DNA from: Cristatella mucedo
Taxonomy: Eukaryota; Bryozoa; Phylactolaemata; Cristatellidae
Length of the DNA: 64,000 nt
Reading direction: 5' to 3'
Assembly (NCBI GenBank): GCA_009760855.2
Contig: WPIO01000171.1
Location: 562,001-626,000, forward strand
Below, piece by piece: positions 1 through 40,860 of this stretch (positions are counted from its first letter, which is position 1; the number at the start of each line of letters is the position of its first letter). The notes beneath the pieces are model-generated. The model was given only the letters and a program-made list of their open reading frames with translations, searched no databases and was not told where the DNA came from. A program made the position numbers and the translations under genes.

Positions 1-640
1 GATGTTATTCAAAGTCTATTCCATTTTATTGGTGCAAGTGTACACCATTACTCAACAAACAAGTCACAGAGAAATCCATGCTTATTGGTCGGTAGACCGA
101 AATCTTCCAAAACCACTTCAATCGAGTGGCACACAAGGAGAACCATTCAAGACTTGAGAAAGTCCTTAACATAAATAGGGCCAAGATGCACACCTAACAG
201 GCAGGGGAACAACAGGCGGTGAGAATAGCAAACCAAATTGTGCAAGGTGAAGACCGGCGCAAGCAGGAGCAGCACAGCCAGTGCATACGGTCACTGGTGA
301 CATTCAGTTTGCGGCTGCATAGCAGCGCACACGGTGCCACCGCATGCAGTAGTTCCACCGCACAGAGTTCCACGGACGGAGAGCTCTCGACGTGGATGCC
401 ACGGAGCAGCATTTCCCATTGCTGCCCAAAGGTGGAGATAGTGAGAAAGATAGAGGAAGTGAGAGTGAGAGGAGAGAGTAGAATCAAGTGAAAGAGGCAG
501 TTTCGAAGCCACTGACTGGTAGACCATCGAAAAGCCTCGACCTCACAGCTTACTTCTTCCTACAACAGCCAAAGTAAACAAAAGAGCTTTAGCCCACAAC
601 CACAAGGGAACCGCAGCACGTTCAGATCCTCAATGTACTA
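1..640. other. No gene recognised
   Basis: Short overlapping open frames on both strands show no recognisable family, splice structure or codon bias. An AATAAA-like hexamer on the minus strand near position 30 could belong to a gene ending at the window edge, but nothing else supports that. Confidence 0.4.
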
Positions 641-644
641 GCAC

Positions 645-760
645 TTCCCGACCCAAGTCGTGGGTTCGAGTCTTTCACTAGGCAATCGTTTATTTGCACA
701 CTGCAGGTGGCAGCGATCGACTGCAAGGCTGCCTTCTGCCGCAGCGCAACTGAAGTCTAC
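645..760 (+). repeat. tRNA-derived SINE-like fragment (B-box part)
   Basis: A GTCGTGGGTTCGAGTC stretch is a good RNA polymerase III B box. It is followed by a GGCAATC..TTTAT..CACTGCAGG segment that recurs after the B boxes near 25.3, 27.9, 28.3 and 36.7 kb. The shared 3' part shows a dispersed SINE-like family rather than a tRNA gene; no cloverleaf can be drawn. Confidence 0.5.
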
Positions 761-1007
761 GCTCGATCGGTCAGCCGACCTCATTGCCCCAGGGTCGAAA
801 CGTGAGAGCAGCTGCTTGCACTGCACTAGCCAGACAGGGCGTGCATTCAAATCTTGCACACGGAAAGCATTTGATGGCCGCCAATGTTCTTCTGCTGCTG
901 TATGAATGAGGCTGCCGAGTCAGCTGACAGCTATATGCATTTCTCAATGGTCCGGAAGCAGCAGCATCCACCTTCTCTGGCCAATTCAGGCTGATACAGA
1001 GCAGCAC

Positions 1008-1049
1008 AGGAGGAGGAGGAGGAGGAGGAGGAGGAGGAGGAGGAGGAGC
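1008..1049. repeat. (GGA)n microsatellite
   Basis: About 14 uninterrupted GGA/GAG triplets. The neighbouring open frame that would read it as poly-Arg has no other support. Confidence 0.95.
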
Positions 1050-1431
1050 ACAGGCATCTGCAGATGCAGTGGCAGCAGCTCAGCTCGAATTACAAATACG
1101 ACGGGTAGCATGAAAGCATTGGGAAAGCACAGGCTTGAGTTATTTAACACGGTTACGTGACACACTAGCCGCCTAGACCAGGCTACAGTCCCGAGCTACT
1201 GCATGTAGGTAAAGCACAAGCACGGGCTGCACCACCAAGCAGACATATGCCACAGGCCATGACCTCGACCAACAGCACACCGTGACCCTCATCGAGAGAA
1301 CTCACGACTCGTACGGACGAACGGTACCTCAGGGCACATGCAAAGTTTGCCACAATGAAATGTTGCCTCTCTACAGCAGGGAGATTATAAATACCGAGTT
1401 AGTATTCACGGCTCCCGAGTTATGTAATATA

Positions 1432-1612
1432 ATGTGTCTCTGTCAGTAACTCCACAAAGTCATAAAGACCATGTGGGTGTTAGGCAGGAGAGTTTTGTAT
1501 AGCACACTCACAGCCTAAGCAGCTTTCGGTACGCATTCGGTAGCCAACAGACTTCGTCTCACGCAACAAGGAGAAAGTGGGAAGCATAGCAGAGTCAGGA
1601 GAGCTTAGGCCT
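1432..1612 (-). mobile_element. LINE B 3'-UTR fragment
   Basis: This is about 90% like the 3' end of the LINE B copy at 25.55-27.88 kb: CTGTAACTCCACAAAGTC, then the TTTCGGTACGCATTCGG block, then CATAGCAGAGTCAGGAGAG. It ends exactly where LINE A copy 1 begins, so the two elements are nested or abutting. Confidence 0.8.
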
Positions 1613-4600
1613 TAGCTTTGCCGGCCGGTAGTAACCTGCTTGTTAGTTATGATCGTCAGCAGCTGCTATCGCTTCGTCATCGCATATCAAATGCATTCCT
1701 AGATATTAATGTTGTTGCTAAGATTCATGAACTATGCATTAACAAAAGAAAAGCACCCCATAGCAGCCGTGGTGGCCGGAACCACCAGCTCAGACGCCGC
1801 TCGTTGGGCAGAACCTGCAAGCTGAGTACCAGCTCGTTCGGTATTCCTAGCATTGTCTCGAACCGCTCAGCACACTCCCCCACATGCGTCACCGTAAATT
1901 CCTCAAACTTAGTGGTCATCAAGCCTGTTGTAACCCTATCGGCCAGACTTAACGCTTGCCTTTGGAATCCTCGCTCAATGTGCAATAAACCTCTAGTAAT
2001 AAGCGACCTTATTTCTGAAAATGGTATCGACCTGCTCGCCCTAACTGAAACTTGGCTGAAATCAATAAACTGTCCGACAATTAAAGATGCAACTCCATCT
2101 GGTTTCTCGTTCTTTCACACCCCTAGATCAATCAAAACTGGAGGTGGAGTTGCTATTGTCGTGCACTCGAAATTCAACTTCAAGCCATTTGCAGTACCCT
2201 CGAAGCAGTCTTTTGAATCAATTGTCTTGGTCTCACCCGAAAACAAGCTATCGATGGTGGCAGTAGTCTATCGCCCTCCAGGTACCAAATCCTCCTTTAT
2301 CTCAGATTTCTCCGATCTCATTTCGATTCTGTGTGCAAGGAATCGATCCTTCCTCGTAATGGTTTATTTCAACGTTCACTTTGATAACTTATCTGATGCT
2401 TTTAGCACCAAATTTCGTGCATTGACTGACTCATTGTCTCTTGTGGCTCATGTGCATGGCCCTACCCACATCAAGGGTCCCACACTCGACCAGATTTTCT
2501 CATATAACTGCACTTTGTCATCACCAATTATTACCAAATCATGCTAATCTGACCACATGCAGATTTCATTCAATCTACAGTGTGTGTCCAGCTCCTCTAA
2601 AATAACCTGTGAATCGCAAAACCTCAAGACCCTTGACATCGATGCTGTCCATGCGAGAATATCTGCTTCACCTCTGCTGCTCAATCCTCCCTCCGATCTG
2701 TCATCATTGGTAGATAGCTTCAACACGACACTAGCTGACACGCTAGACGAGTTTGCCCCTCTGACAAAGCGCACTGTGCGCCCCCACCCAGACGGCCTAT
2801 GGTTTACCACAGACATTAAACTAGCCAGGTCTACTAAACGAAAGCTTGTAAAATCATACAAATGATCCGGACTAACTGTCCATCGACAGGCATATGAAGA
2901 CTACTGTAGGTCGTACCAATCGATCCTAGCAAAGGCTAAGTCTAGTTTTTATAAAAACATTGTTGAAACACAGATGCACAATCCAAAACTGCTGATGTCG
3001 ACAATAAAACCATCTCAACCGTTCCCAGATTAGCTCCTTACCTGATGATCCTAATGATGATCTAGCCGATCGCTTCTCTCGATTCTTTGTGCAGAAGATT
3101 GACAAGATCAGGGAATCCATCCCTGCGATGACAACCTCCCCACTAGAATGCTGTTCCTCGGTTTCTGGCTGCACCTCAATGTCTGCATTTAAGCAGGTCA
3201 CTAGTGATCTAGTCCTAAAGTTCGTGTCTCAATCAAAGAAGACAACAAGTCCTCTGGACCCTATTCCCACCGTCCTGCTCCTACGTTGCATTGATCTGCT
3301 GCTGCCATGCATAACTAACATAATTAATGTCATTAGCCTCAGGACATATCCCAGCACCTTTCAAAAAAGCTGTAGTCAGGCCACTTCTCAAGAAAGCTAC
3401 ACTTGACCAAGAGAACTTGACCAACTACCGCCCAGTTTCCCTTCTACCATTCCTATCAAAGACACTCGAACGGGTCGTGGCAGACCAGCTGAACCCGTAT
3501 ATCGAAACCTCACACCTTGCTAGTAAGTTCCAGTCTGGCTTTAGAGCTAATCACTCCACAGAGTCAGCATTGCTTCGGGTATACAACGACCTACTTAGGA
3601 ATGCAGACATGGGTAGAGTGTCTCTGCTTGTTTTGCTTGATCTTTCGGCAGCTTTTGATACCATCGATCACAAAGTTCTTCTAGAGCGCCTCTCATCTCG
3701 CCTGGGCATCACTGGCACTGCTCTGCAGTGGTTCAGGTCCTATCTCAGTGGGAGACTCCAGAGTATTGACATGAATGGACAAAGACAATCTGAAGTACCT
3801 CTGAAATATGGAGCACCTCAGGGCTCAGTGCTAGGTCCGGTTCTTTTCACGACTTATACTCTGCCTCTTGCTGATGTGATTGCCTAGCACAATCTAGGCT
3901 TTCACTTCTATGCAGATGACACTGAGTTGTACCTTTGCTTTGATCCCTCCCAGCCTTCGAGCACCTCGAATTCTCTCAACTCACTAGTTGCATGCATTGA
4001 TGACATCCGCACATGGATGGCAGCAAATTTTCTAAAACCGAACGATGATAAAACTAACTTACTAGTTATGGGCAAACCCAGTGCGATTCAGAAAAATTGG
4101 AAAGGCTCATGCTCAAAATTGGCTCGGCCAGCATATCACCTGTAGAATCAGCTCAAAATCTAATTGTCATATTCCAAAGCGAGCTCTCGTTAGACGACCA
4201 TATCAGCTCCACAGTCCAATCTGCCTATTTTCAGCTTCATAACAATGCTATAATTCGGGCTTTTTTTTTTAGATAAGGATACCATATCTAAGTTGGTCCA
4301 TGCATTCATGACACCACCTCTGGCCGACCTGTACTGGCTACCAGTCAAGCAACGCATCGACTTCAAGGTTTTGTCGCTCACTTTTAGGTCACTTCATTCT
4401 TTGGCTCCGGCCTATCTCTCAGATCTACTCTCCCATCAGGCCAAGCATCGTACCACCTGCTTTTCGGAATCCAACAGTCTACAAATACCCCACAAAACCT
4501 CAAATCCTTTGGAGACCGTGCATTTAGTTCGTATGCTCCCAAAGCCTGGAACTTCCTCCTGACTTGCCTCACAACATCCCCTGACTTGACCACATTTAAA

Positions 4601-4868
4601 AATAAATGCACCTGTTTATGACAGGATTTAGTGGGTCCTTGTGATTAGTCCTTTATGAGCATTTGCATTCTGACACTGTTACATGCTGCCGCTAACCATA
4701 CTTGCATGCTGGCCCTGTGCATATCACCCCTAACCATGTTTATTCTTGATGTTTAGCGAGCATGCTACCAGTAACCATCCGATCGTGTTTTCTTTGCAGC
4801 AAATGTAAAGTGCCAAGAAAAAGATTGAGTTCTCTGAGGGTGCTTTATCAAAGGTATTCCTATTATTA
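1613..4868 (+). mobile_element. LINE A (CR1/L2-like) copy 1, near full length, broken
   Basis: Non-LTR retrotransposon. The first frame (1618-2547) keeps an N-terminal basic region absent from the other copies (YDRQQLLSLR, then a Gly/Arg-rich stretch), followed by an AP-endonuclease-like domain with ETWL, VVYRPPG and LDQIF motifs. Reverse transcriptase follows ([40 protein letters not shown]) and then the C-terminal HWLPV region. Compared with the open copy at 32.2 kb it is broken by a TTA-to-TAA stop at 2545-2547, an AGA-to-TGA stop at 2863-2865, a frameshift near 3330, a stop near 3886 and more downstream. The 3' end has the family hairpin and a short ATT tail. It is an old, dead copy, but the only one here showing the N-terminal end of the ORF. 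Confidence 0.9.
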
Positions 4869-5091
4869 AAAGCTGCTGAGAAATCGAGCAAAACAAGCAG
4901 AAATACTCTACCCAAGTCTGCATTCCTAAGCAGGTGACATACACCCGAAGCAACACTGACTCTGGAGTGATTAGCTCTAAAACCAGACTGAAACTTACTT
5001 GCAAGGTTTGAAGTTTCAATATATGAGTTCAGCTGGTGTGGGACGACTCGTTCCAGTGTTTTGAGAGGAATGGTAGAAGGGAGACTGGGCA
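4862..5091 (-). mobile_element. LINE A reverse-transcriptase fragment, inverted
   Basis: Read on the minus strand this matches the LINE A RT segment from FLSKTLERV through FRANHSTES to LDLSAAFD, with frameshifts. It directly follows the 3' end of copy 1 in opposite orientation. Confidence 0.8.
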
Positions 5092-5176
5092 GATACTAAA
5101 TTGAATTTGCTAAATAATTGTAGCACATCAGTAGCACGGTCACATACCTACATTCAAGTAATCGAGCTCATGCTCG

Positions 5177-5179
5177 CAT

Positions 5180-5213
<34 letters not shown>

Positions 5214-5258
5214 GCACGCGCACACACACACACACAGACACACACACACACACATACA
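5177..5258. repeat. (CA)n microsatellite, interrupted
   Basis: A run of CA with CG and GA interruptions. The Thr/His and Val/Cys frames across it are translations of the repeat. A shorter CA tract lies at 5828-5860. Confidence 0.95.
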
Positions 5259-5924
5259 CACGAGTGCACCTATACCAGCGCAGACACACTCGCACTAGTG
5301 GTGCGCTGACATGCACCAGCACGAAGGCAGCCAAACTTGCAAAAGCTTACTGGATCAAGATCGCCGGTTCAAGGTCGAAAGTGTGTGGTAAGGTTGCAAG
5401 TGGGTAAAAGTCTCAGCCATTGAAACTGCTGATGACCAGTGGCAAACATGCATACCGAAAACAGCAAAGTTCACCTAGATGCATAAATAGATTCAAAGCT
5501 TGAAAATTTAAAGCCAAACAATTCTAAATCTGTATGAGCAGCTGTTAAAATGCTGCCACTAGGACCTTTTGTCAGTGCTTCCGGCGCAGTTCCATCTAAC
5601 ACATGGACTGCGATGGAACGTTACAAGTCCTCTGCACAATTCTAAGACAGCACACATGACATGCAACACGAAAACATACACATCTGTTGGCAGAATCTTT
5701 CACACCAATCGGCCGTACTGGCCTGATGGCTGAAGGTTTTTGTACGAACTGCACCGACGCCTACACTGCTGATAAGGTGATACTTCTAATCTTATTATTA
5801 TTAGACATACTGCAAGGTGCCATTAGTGTACACACCCACACAAACACACACACAGACGCACATATAAAATACATTCCTGAATAATACACCAAGAGTGCTT
5901 TATTCAGGAGCTTTGCATATGCCA

Positions 5925-6000
5925 AGGGGCTCGAGCCCATGACCTCGGCCAGACCTTGGTCGGGGCGATCACCTTACCCACTGGGCCGAACCATCGCAGG
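5925..6000 (-). repeat. tRNA-derived SINE-like element
   Basis: On the minus strand an A box (TCGGCCCAGTGGGTAAGG) is followed about 40 bp later by a B box (GGTCATGGGCTCGAGCC). The same arrangement occurs on the plus strand at 36.09 kb. No functional tRNA fold is evident. Confidence 0.6.
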
Positions 6001-6619
6001 TCGCATGATATTTCGGACAAGCCATCCAGGCCTGACCAGAGGGCAGTCTCATTAGTCGATTGTTAGTTTAAGCAAAAATTAAAGCACAGCCACTCGTCAT
6101 CAACGCTAAAAAGGGACGAGCCTGGCAATGGCCCAGCCATACCCCCATGTCAGGGACCGGCCGGTGAGCCATCATGGCACTCTTTAGCTCTGCCGCAGCG
6201 GCAGGGACTCGGTGAAGACACTGCCACATGTACGTGACACCGCTCACGAGGGCACTCAGCAAGCCGACTGGATCCATCACCGTTCTTTCTTGTACCACGG
6301 TACCATTCAAGCTATATCTGAGGCAGCTGTTGGCTAATGTCAGCAGCATTCAATTTTTTTGAATTCTTGACCCAGTACTGCGCATCACACCCGAGTAAGG
6401 TGCTACACCAGCAAATTTTCTTCTCAGCGCTACGGCACGTGCTCACGTGCACGCTACGAATTGCTGACGAATGCATGCAACATGTGTGCATCTGAAATGC
6501 TAAAACCTGAAGCTGCAGCTTCGGCCGTCGGTCGGCAATGGCAGCCCGTCAGCTGACGGAATGTCAGGCATGTGCGGTGCATGCATCGAGCATGGCCAAT
6601 CAACAGCCACGGTGGCGAC

Positions 6620-17607
<10,988 letters not shown>

Positions 17608-17927
17608 TCTGACCTCGTGGAGTTCCCTGCAAGAACCATACTTGCTGCAGTGACCCCGGAGGCTGTAACAGGCAGCGACCAGCCACCGATGTAGAGGCCG
17701 CTACCAATCGGTCGGCCACAGAGCATGCGCTGACGTCACGAGACACCATGAACTTGACCGCCCGTTATTGTGTGGGCATAGAGAACTGAACTGGAAACAT
17801 ACCCGGAAGCAGAATGCAGCTTCTGGCAAGCCTGAGATATAGACCGAGTAGAGGTAAAAGATAGCACTGCTGCACCAACTGCTCTGCCGACTCGAGTCGC
17901 TTACTTAGCTGTGCCTCCAACCAGCTT

Positions 17928-18060
17928 CAAGCATTTTGGAGATCCTGCTTTTCAGCTCTTATCTCCTAAAGCCTGGAAATCACTTCTGACTGATGTCATA
18001 ATTTTTCCCTGACTTGGCATTCCAGTAAGTTAAACACTCACCCGTTCCTTACAGAATTTT
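17928..18060 (+). mobile_element. Degenerate LINE A C-terminal fragment
   Basis: Translates with breaks as remnants of the family C-terminus (..FGD.AFQLLSPKAWKSLL..), corresponding to the DRAFSSYAPKAWNSLP segment of LINE A. Confidence 0.6.
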
Positions 18061-18114
18061 GTAGTCCATACTAAAACTGTACTTCGTGTGCTTTCAATAA
18101 CAATAATAGCAACA

Positions 18115-18345
18115 ACAACAGTAATAATGCACTTGTTATAGCACCGTCAGAGAACCCAATCTCTTTCTAGGCACTTCACATTTGATGCAAAGGAAGCCTG
18201 ATCGAATGGTAGCATGCTCAACGAACAACAAGCGTAACACGGCTAGAGGTGACATGCACAGGGTAAGCATGCAAATATGGTTAGTGGCACCATGCACAGT
18301 TTGCATGCAGAAGCATGCAAAAGACGAATCACATGGACCCACTCA
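18115..18345 (-). mobile_element. LINE A 3' UTR fragment, minus strand
   Basis: Complement of the LINE A 3' UTR: tail ATAATAATGCACTTG, hairpin AGAACCCAATCTCTTTCTAG, then the GGTGACATGCACAGGGT and ATGCAAATATGGTTAGTGGC blocks, ending at the TGGACCCACT junction with the ORF. Confidence 0.75.
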
Positions 18346-18384
18346 ATGCTGGGTGCTGATGCTATATAAGATACCACTTTGAAT

Positions 18385-18445
18385 GCTTCCTATGCAGCAT
18401 ATGTAAAGTGCCTAGAAAGAGATTGAGTTCTCTGAGGGTGCAATG
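18385..18445 (+). mobile_element. LINE A 3' terminal hairpin, plus strand
   Basis: Contains ATGTAAAGTGCCTAGAAAGA and TTCTCTGAGGGTGC, the family terminal stem-loop. It faces the preceding minus-strand fragment, so the 18.1-18.45 kb segment is partly palindromic. Confidence 0.7.
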
Positions 18446-18454
18446 CAAACATCC

Positions 18455-18545
18455 TCAATAGGTTTGGCCCAGTAGTTAAGGTGCTCACCTAGACCAAGTT
18501 TAAGTTGAATGTATTTGCTGATCGAGATCATGGGCTCTATGCCTC
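18455..18545 (+). repeat. tRNA-derived SINE-like element
   Basis: A box TTTGGCCCAGTAGTTAAGG and a diverged B box (GAGATCATGGGCTCTATGCC); same group as the elements near 5.95 and 36.1 kb. Confidence 0.5.
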
Positions 18546-18749
18546 GTTGCACATGTGAAGCGCCTAAATAGAGATCATGTTCTCTTAGGACGCTATACAA
18601 ATGAATTATATTTTATTTACACTTCATTATTACTAGTAACCCGTGAGCAAGCTGAAAGGTAAGCCATGGGGCCATGGTAGTGAAAGGTAGATACGTACCA
18701 CTATTCTTAAAAAGAATTGATTCATTTGTAAAGCACCCTAAGAGAACTT

Positions 18750-18850
18750 CACCTTTATCTAGGGGCTCTATACGTGCCACATAACTCGGGCCTACGATCT
18801 CGGCAGGAAACTGGCAAGCACCTAGTCTCACGGCCAAAGCATGGTGGAAG
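18750..18850 (-). repeat. Diverged SINE-like element
   Basis: The minus strand carries TTTGGCCGTGAGACTAGGTG as A box and GAGATCGTAGGCCCGAGTTA as B box, a weak member of the same family. Confidence 0.4.
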
Positions 18851-18864
18851 ACATCCTCACTTAA

Positions 18865-19285
18865 ATAATAATAACACATTTGTAAAACCCCTCACAAAAC
18901 TTGATCGCTTTCCATGGACCCACTAAATGCTGTGATAAACAGATGCATTTTAAGCTTCTTTTTAGATGTCAAGCCGGGGGATGTCGAGACCTCAGTCGGG
19001 AATGAATTGCATGCTTTGGGAGAATACAAAGTAATGATATAGTCTCTAAAGGATTTGAGGTTCCTATGAGGTATAGATAAATCGGTCTGATCCAGAAAAG
19101 CAGGTGGTACGCTGCCTAGCCTAGTGGGGGAATAGTTGTTCAGATAGGTAGGCTTACGCCAAAGGATGAGGGGAGCTAAAAGTGAGTGACATAAACTTTG
19201 ATGTCGGTGCATTGCTTGAATGGGAGCCAGTGCAGGTCGGGGAGAAGTGGTGTGATGTAGCAACCGTTATGCTCACGATAGAAAC
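18865..19285 (-). mobile_element. LINE A-like C-terminal and 3' fragment
   Basis: Minus-strand translation gives ITPLLPDLHWLPFKQ, then NLKSFRDYIITLYSPKA and HLFITAFSGS in broken frames, equivalent to LINE A but noticeably diverged. It is a subfamily or an older copy. Confidence 0.75.
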
Positions 19286-19440
19286 GCTTAGCTAATGCAA
19301 TGTACCTCTGTCTGTAACTCCACAAAACCATAAAGACTATGAAGGTGTAACGCAGAAGAGTTTTGCATAGTATGCTCACAGCCTAAGCAGCTTTCGGTAC
19401 ACATTCGGTTGCCAAAAGACGGCAGAGTTTTGCACCAACT
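19286..19440 (-). mobile_element. LINE B 3' UTR fragment
   Basis: Shares GTACCTCTGTCTGTAACTCC and the CAGCTTTCGGTACACATTCG block with LINE B. It abuts the preceding LINE A-like fragment. Confidence 0.7.
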
Positions 19441-20823
19441 GTAAGGGCCTGACTGCAGAGGCCAGTAGACCAGCAAGCACTGAGCTACACAAGTCGAAAC
19501 CGGATGCTGCTAATTTATGACCAATTTACATAGCTGCTCGAAACTCCTCAAAGAGAACACTGCTGGTTTAAACTAGCTGTCGCTTTTTCATTGCACCAAA
19601 AGGGCTAACGTGTATGTTACCCTTGATGAGAGTAACTACCAAAGGAAAAGCTAGGGCCAATTTCAAGACCGAGAGCTCGATATACTTGTCGTCAGCTAAA
19701 GCGCCTTCCAAGCTTCGCTGCTCTAAAAACTGACAGAACGCATCAATGGTGCTTCAGTAGCGAACGACAACGAGCGCATGAGTGGCAACGCTCGGTCCAG
19801 CAAAGAGTCGGCTTTTGCACCAGCGATAATGAAGACCACGATGACAGAGGGACTACAGTTGAAAAGCAAGTATTATCAAGCGATGACAGCACCAACAGAG
19901 CACCAACGTCCGGGTTCCGATAAACGAACTGTGCAGCGAACATAAGCTCTCCAATGGTAGCTCCCTCACCGGTCCCAGCAAGCCTGTAGAGCTTATAAAG
20001 AGGTCATTGGAGCGCGCTTGATAGTCTTATTAGCTCCAGCAATGGCGTGAGTAGAACCAAGGATGTGGATCTCTAATTACTATGGAAACAGCGTTTTATA
20101 TAACTCATTTGTATTTGCAAAGATTTCGAGAATGTGAAGAGTGCCTACACCCACGTAACCTTCTATTCATTTCTCTCTGGGCCACACAAGATTCGGAAAG
20201 GGGATTTCTTGCAGCCGGGGCGAACAATTGTGTCAAGCATTGGGAATCTCGCAAATCGCTGCAGCTGGCGACGACCGTCACTAGACCTGACGGGAAAAAA
20301 ACGGAAGCGGTTGTTCTTTGTAATGGAAGCGCAAGCTTACAGTGGCCAGATAAAGCGCCGACTACCATGCTGAAATCCGGTGTTGCCTGCACCGGACTAA
20401 GGTATGCGGAGCTTCCTTTCAAGAACTCTGGTGGGCAAGTAGCTGCAGTGGTCAAGATCGTCGTACTAGGGTTTATAAGACGGCAAGCAATCCTCGGCAG
20501 TAACAACAGCGAATAAAGATGTGATTTTTAAAGCACATTAGTGCGATATCATTCACCAGTCAGCTAGCAAAATCCAGATTAGGGAGACATTTTCGAAACT
20601 TACCCACTGGAAAAAGCGACTGAGCCGGGCGCCGAGGGGAGGGCTAAAGGAAGTGCCACGGCCTCCGAAGCTGTCCAATCGCACGGGTTTTCTTGGGCTG
20701 AGTACCACTTGCACACCCTCTGCTGAATGGCTAGTGTTATGTCTTCGGTGATTGGTGGGACCATCGGTTCCGGAAGCTGAGGACGACCAGTAACCGGTCA
20801 CTGGGCATGTCACTGGAGGGGCC

Positions 20824-39185
<18,362 letters not shown>

Positions 39186-39290
39186 CTAGGAGCTCTCAGG
39201 CTGCCTTGCTCGGAGGCACTTTGCTCGCTCGGCTGGGTGACTGATCAGCGCGTCGTCCATGTCAGTCATTGGGCCTCTGCTCCCTTTCTC

Positions 39291-39425
39291 ACACACACAC
39301 GTGCACACACACACGTGCACACACACACGTGCACACACACACGTGCACACACACACGTGCACACACACACGTGCACACACACACGTGCACACACACACGT
39401 GCACACACACACGTGCACACACACA
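39291..39425. repeat. 14-bp minisatellite, nine copies, each with CACGTG
   Basis: The unit GTGCACACACACAC repeats without change from 39301, with GTGC at 39301, 39315, 39329 and so on to 39413. Every junction creates CACACGTGCAC, i.e. a CACGTG palindrome every 14 bp. It lies 110 bp after the XKR stop, in the presumed 3' UTR. Confidence 0.97.
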
Positions 39426-40780
39426 TTTCGGGATAGTTAAGTGACGCCACCTATACGGTCATTTCTGGTTCTTTTGATTGCTACGGCAGGCTACTGGCCA
39501 ACCAGTGGATGTAGCCGTCTGTTGCTTCTACATGGCCGTCATCCACTGCTGTCTGGTAAGGATTTTAGGCTGCTGTCACTTAAATCGTCGTCAGTTTCTG
39601 CACTGGAAGTGTTCTTGCTAATCCAGCGAAAGTTGAAGCAGGATACCTAAAAGTTGCGAGCTTCCGTGATGGACGTTACTCTAAGTTATTGCCAATCATG
39701 TTCTCTCGGCATCGGCATGTGCACCAATCGGTCTTAATTCTTCCAGTCATTGTATGGTGATTTTCTATCCAGTATTTTTTAAATGGCTGTGATGTCTTGT
39801 GCTTCCATATCTGCCATGACAAGCTGGGAAAAACTTTTTATCGACGCTCTCAAGTGTTGGATTGGGTAGACAAATATGTGGTAGCATCATTTTCTTCCCA
39901 ACCCTCCATCACATCACGTTCATGCACGCCTAGGTAGCTTACAGTCGCTTTCAGTTGTGCTAAAACTGAAGACCTATATATCTTCAGGGCAGATTTCATA
40001 TCATCATGGCAAAAGTGAATCATCTCTGTCAGAAAAAGCCTGTATTGGTTATTCAGGACTTAATCAATCTGAGCATATGCACAAGAAGCTAACTCGTGGT
40101 AATTCTGTGCCACGGGGGCTGGTAGGCAGTTTGTTGCTGTTGGATTGCTCATGCGACTTAAGCAGTGTTGCTTTAAATTAGTTTCTTGAGCTTTGACTAT
40201 CGTTTGTTAACCTGTGAATAAAGCTCACCATTGCCAAAGTGTTACCGGCAGTTTTGATGCTATGGCTTGTTTGTTTTCTTTAGAGTATACATCTTGCCGT
40301 CGCCGTCAGCTTCACTGCTCCAATATCTGTCTCTATATCTGTGGATTGCAGATTCACGACCCACCGTGATCCTCGTCTTGCCCCTCGTGATCTGCCATGT
40401 TCGATTTCTACGTCTGTGCTGCCTTTTTTTTTTGCTCCAATATCTGCCTTTTTTCATCTGATCAGACTCGTTAAGCTGGGGGAAACTGTATAGGCACTTT
40501 GTTTGCACTTTCTTAACCTCTGGCATAGAAAACTTAACCAAGTGGGAATACCGGATTACGGTGTCGTCTTTCTGGCAGTTTATTTGAAGCGCTTAGCAAT
40601 TTTTTTAATGACAACCTGTTGAGAGCTCTTAATATCTTAGCCTACAAGAATCTGCTATAATCTAACGTTATTGTAGCAAAAACAGTGTAAATATTCTCAA
40701 AATAACCTGAAGTCACATCCCTTGGTGCTGCTGGCTGAAGAATCCATTCTTAAATGGTCGGCCAACACTTATTATTTAGG
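39426..40780. other. Probable XKR 3' UTR then intergenic
   Basis: Up to about 40.24 kb this is probably XKR 3' untranslated sequence. Beyond that I see no gene. Confidence 0.45.
40216..40222 (+). terminator. Candidate polyadenylation signal of XKR
   Basis: AATAAA within TGTGAATAAAGCTC, about 1.03 kb after the XKR stop, followed by a T/G-rich stretch (GCTTGTTTGTTTTC) about 45 bp further. It is the first canonical hexamer after the stop that I find. Confidence 0.5.
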
Positions 40781-40860
40781 ATAGTAGTAAGAAGAACATG
40801 TACAGCGTCCTTGGAGAGGCAAATCTCTTTCTAGGCACTTTCAATATGCTGCTAGGAAAG
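40780..40860 (-). mobile_element. Degenerate LINE A 3' tail
   Basis: Minus-strand remnant of the terminal region (AATCTCTTTCTAGGCACTTT). Confidence 0.45.

Larger units (their letters stand above)
5092..6619. other. Region 3' of TDH; repeats only
   Basis: Apart from the CA tracts and one SINE-like sequence I see nothing coding. A minus-strand AATAAA at about 5902-5907 is a possible distal polyadenylation signal for TDH, but it lies ~700 bp beyond the stop and next to the SINE, so it may be the SINE's own. Confidence 0.4.
17608..20823. other. Divergent intergenic region between TDH and XKR
   Basis: TDH and XKR start about 3.2 kb apart on opposite strands. The middle is filled by LINE and SINE fragments (17.93-19.44 kb). 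From 19.5 to 20.8 kb there are no repeats I recognise. Two opposed frames of about 130-145 codons near 20.1-20.5 kb have no family resemblance and probably reflect the XKR promoter or 5' region. Confidence 0.5.

Noticed and set aside
20082-20516. 144-codon plus frame opposed by a 133-codon minus frame
   Set aside because: No recognisable domain in either, no splice context; lies in the probable XKR promoter region.
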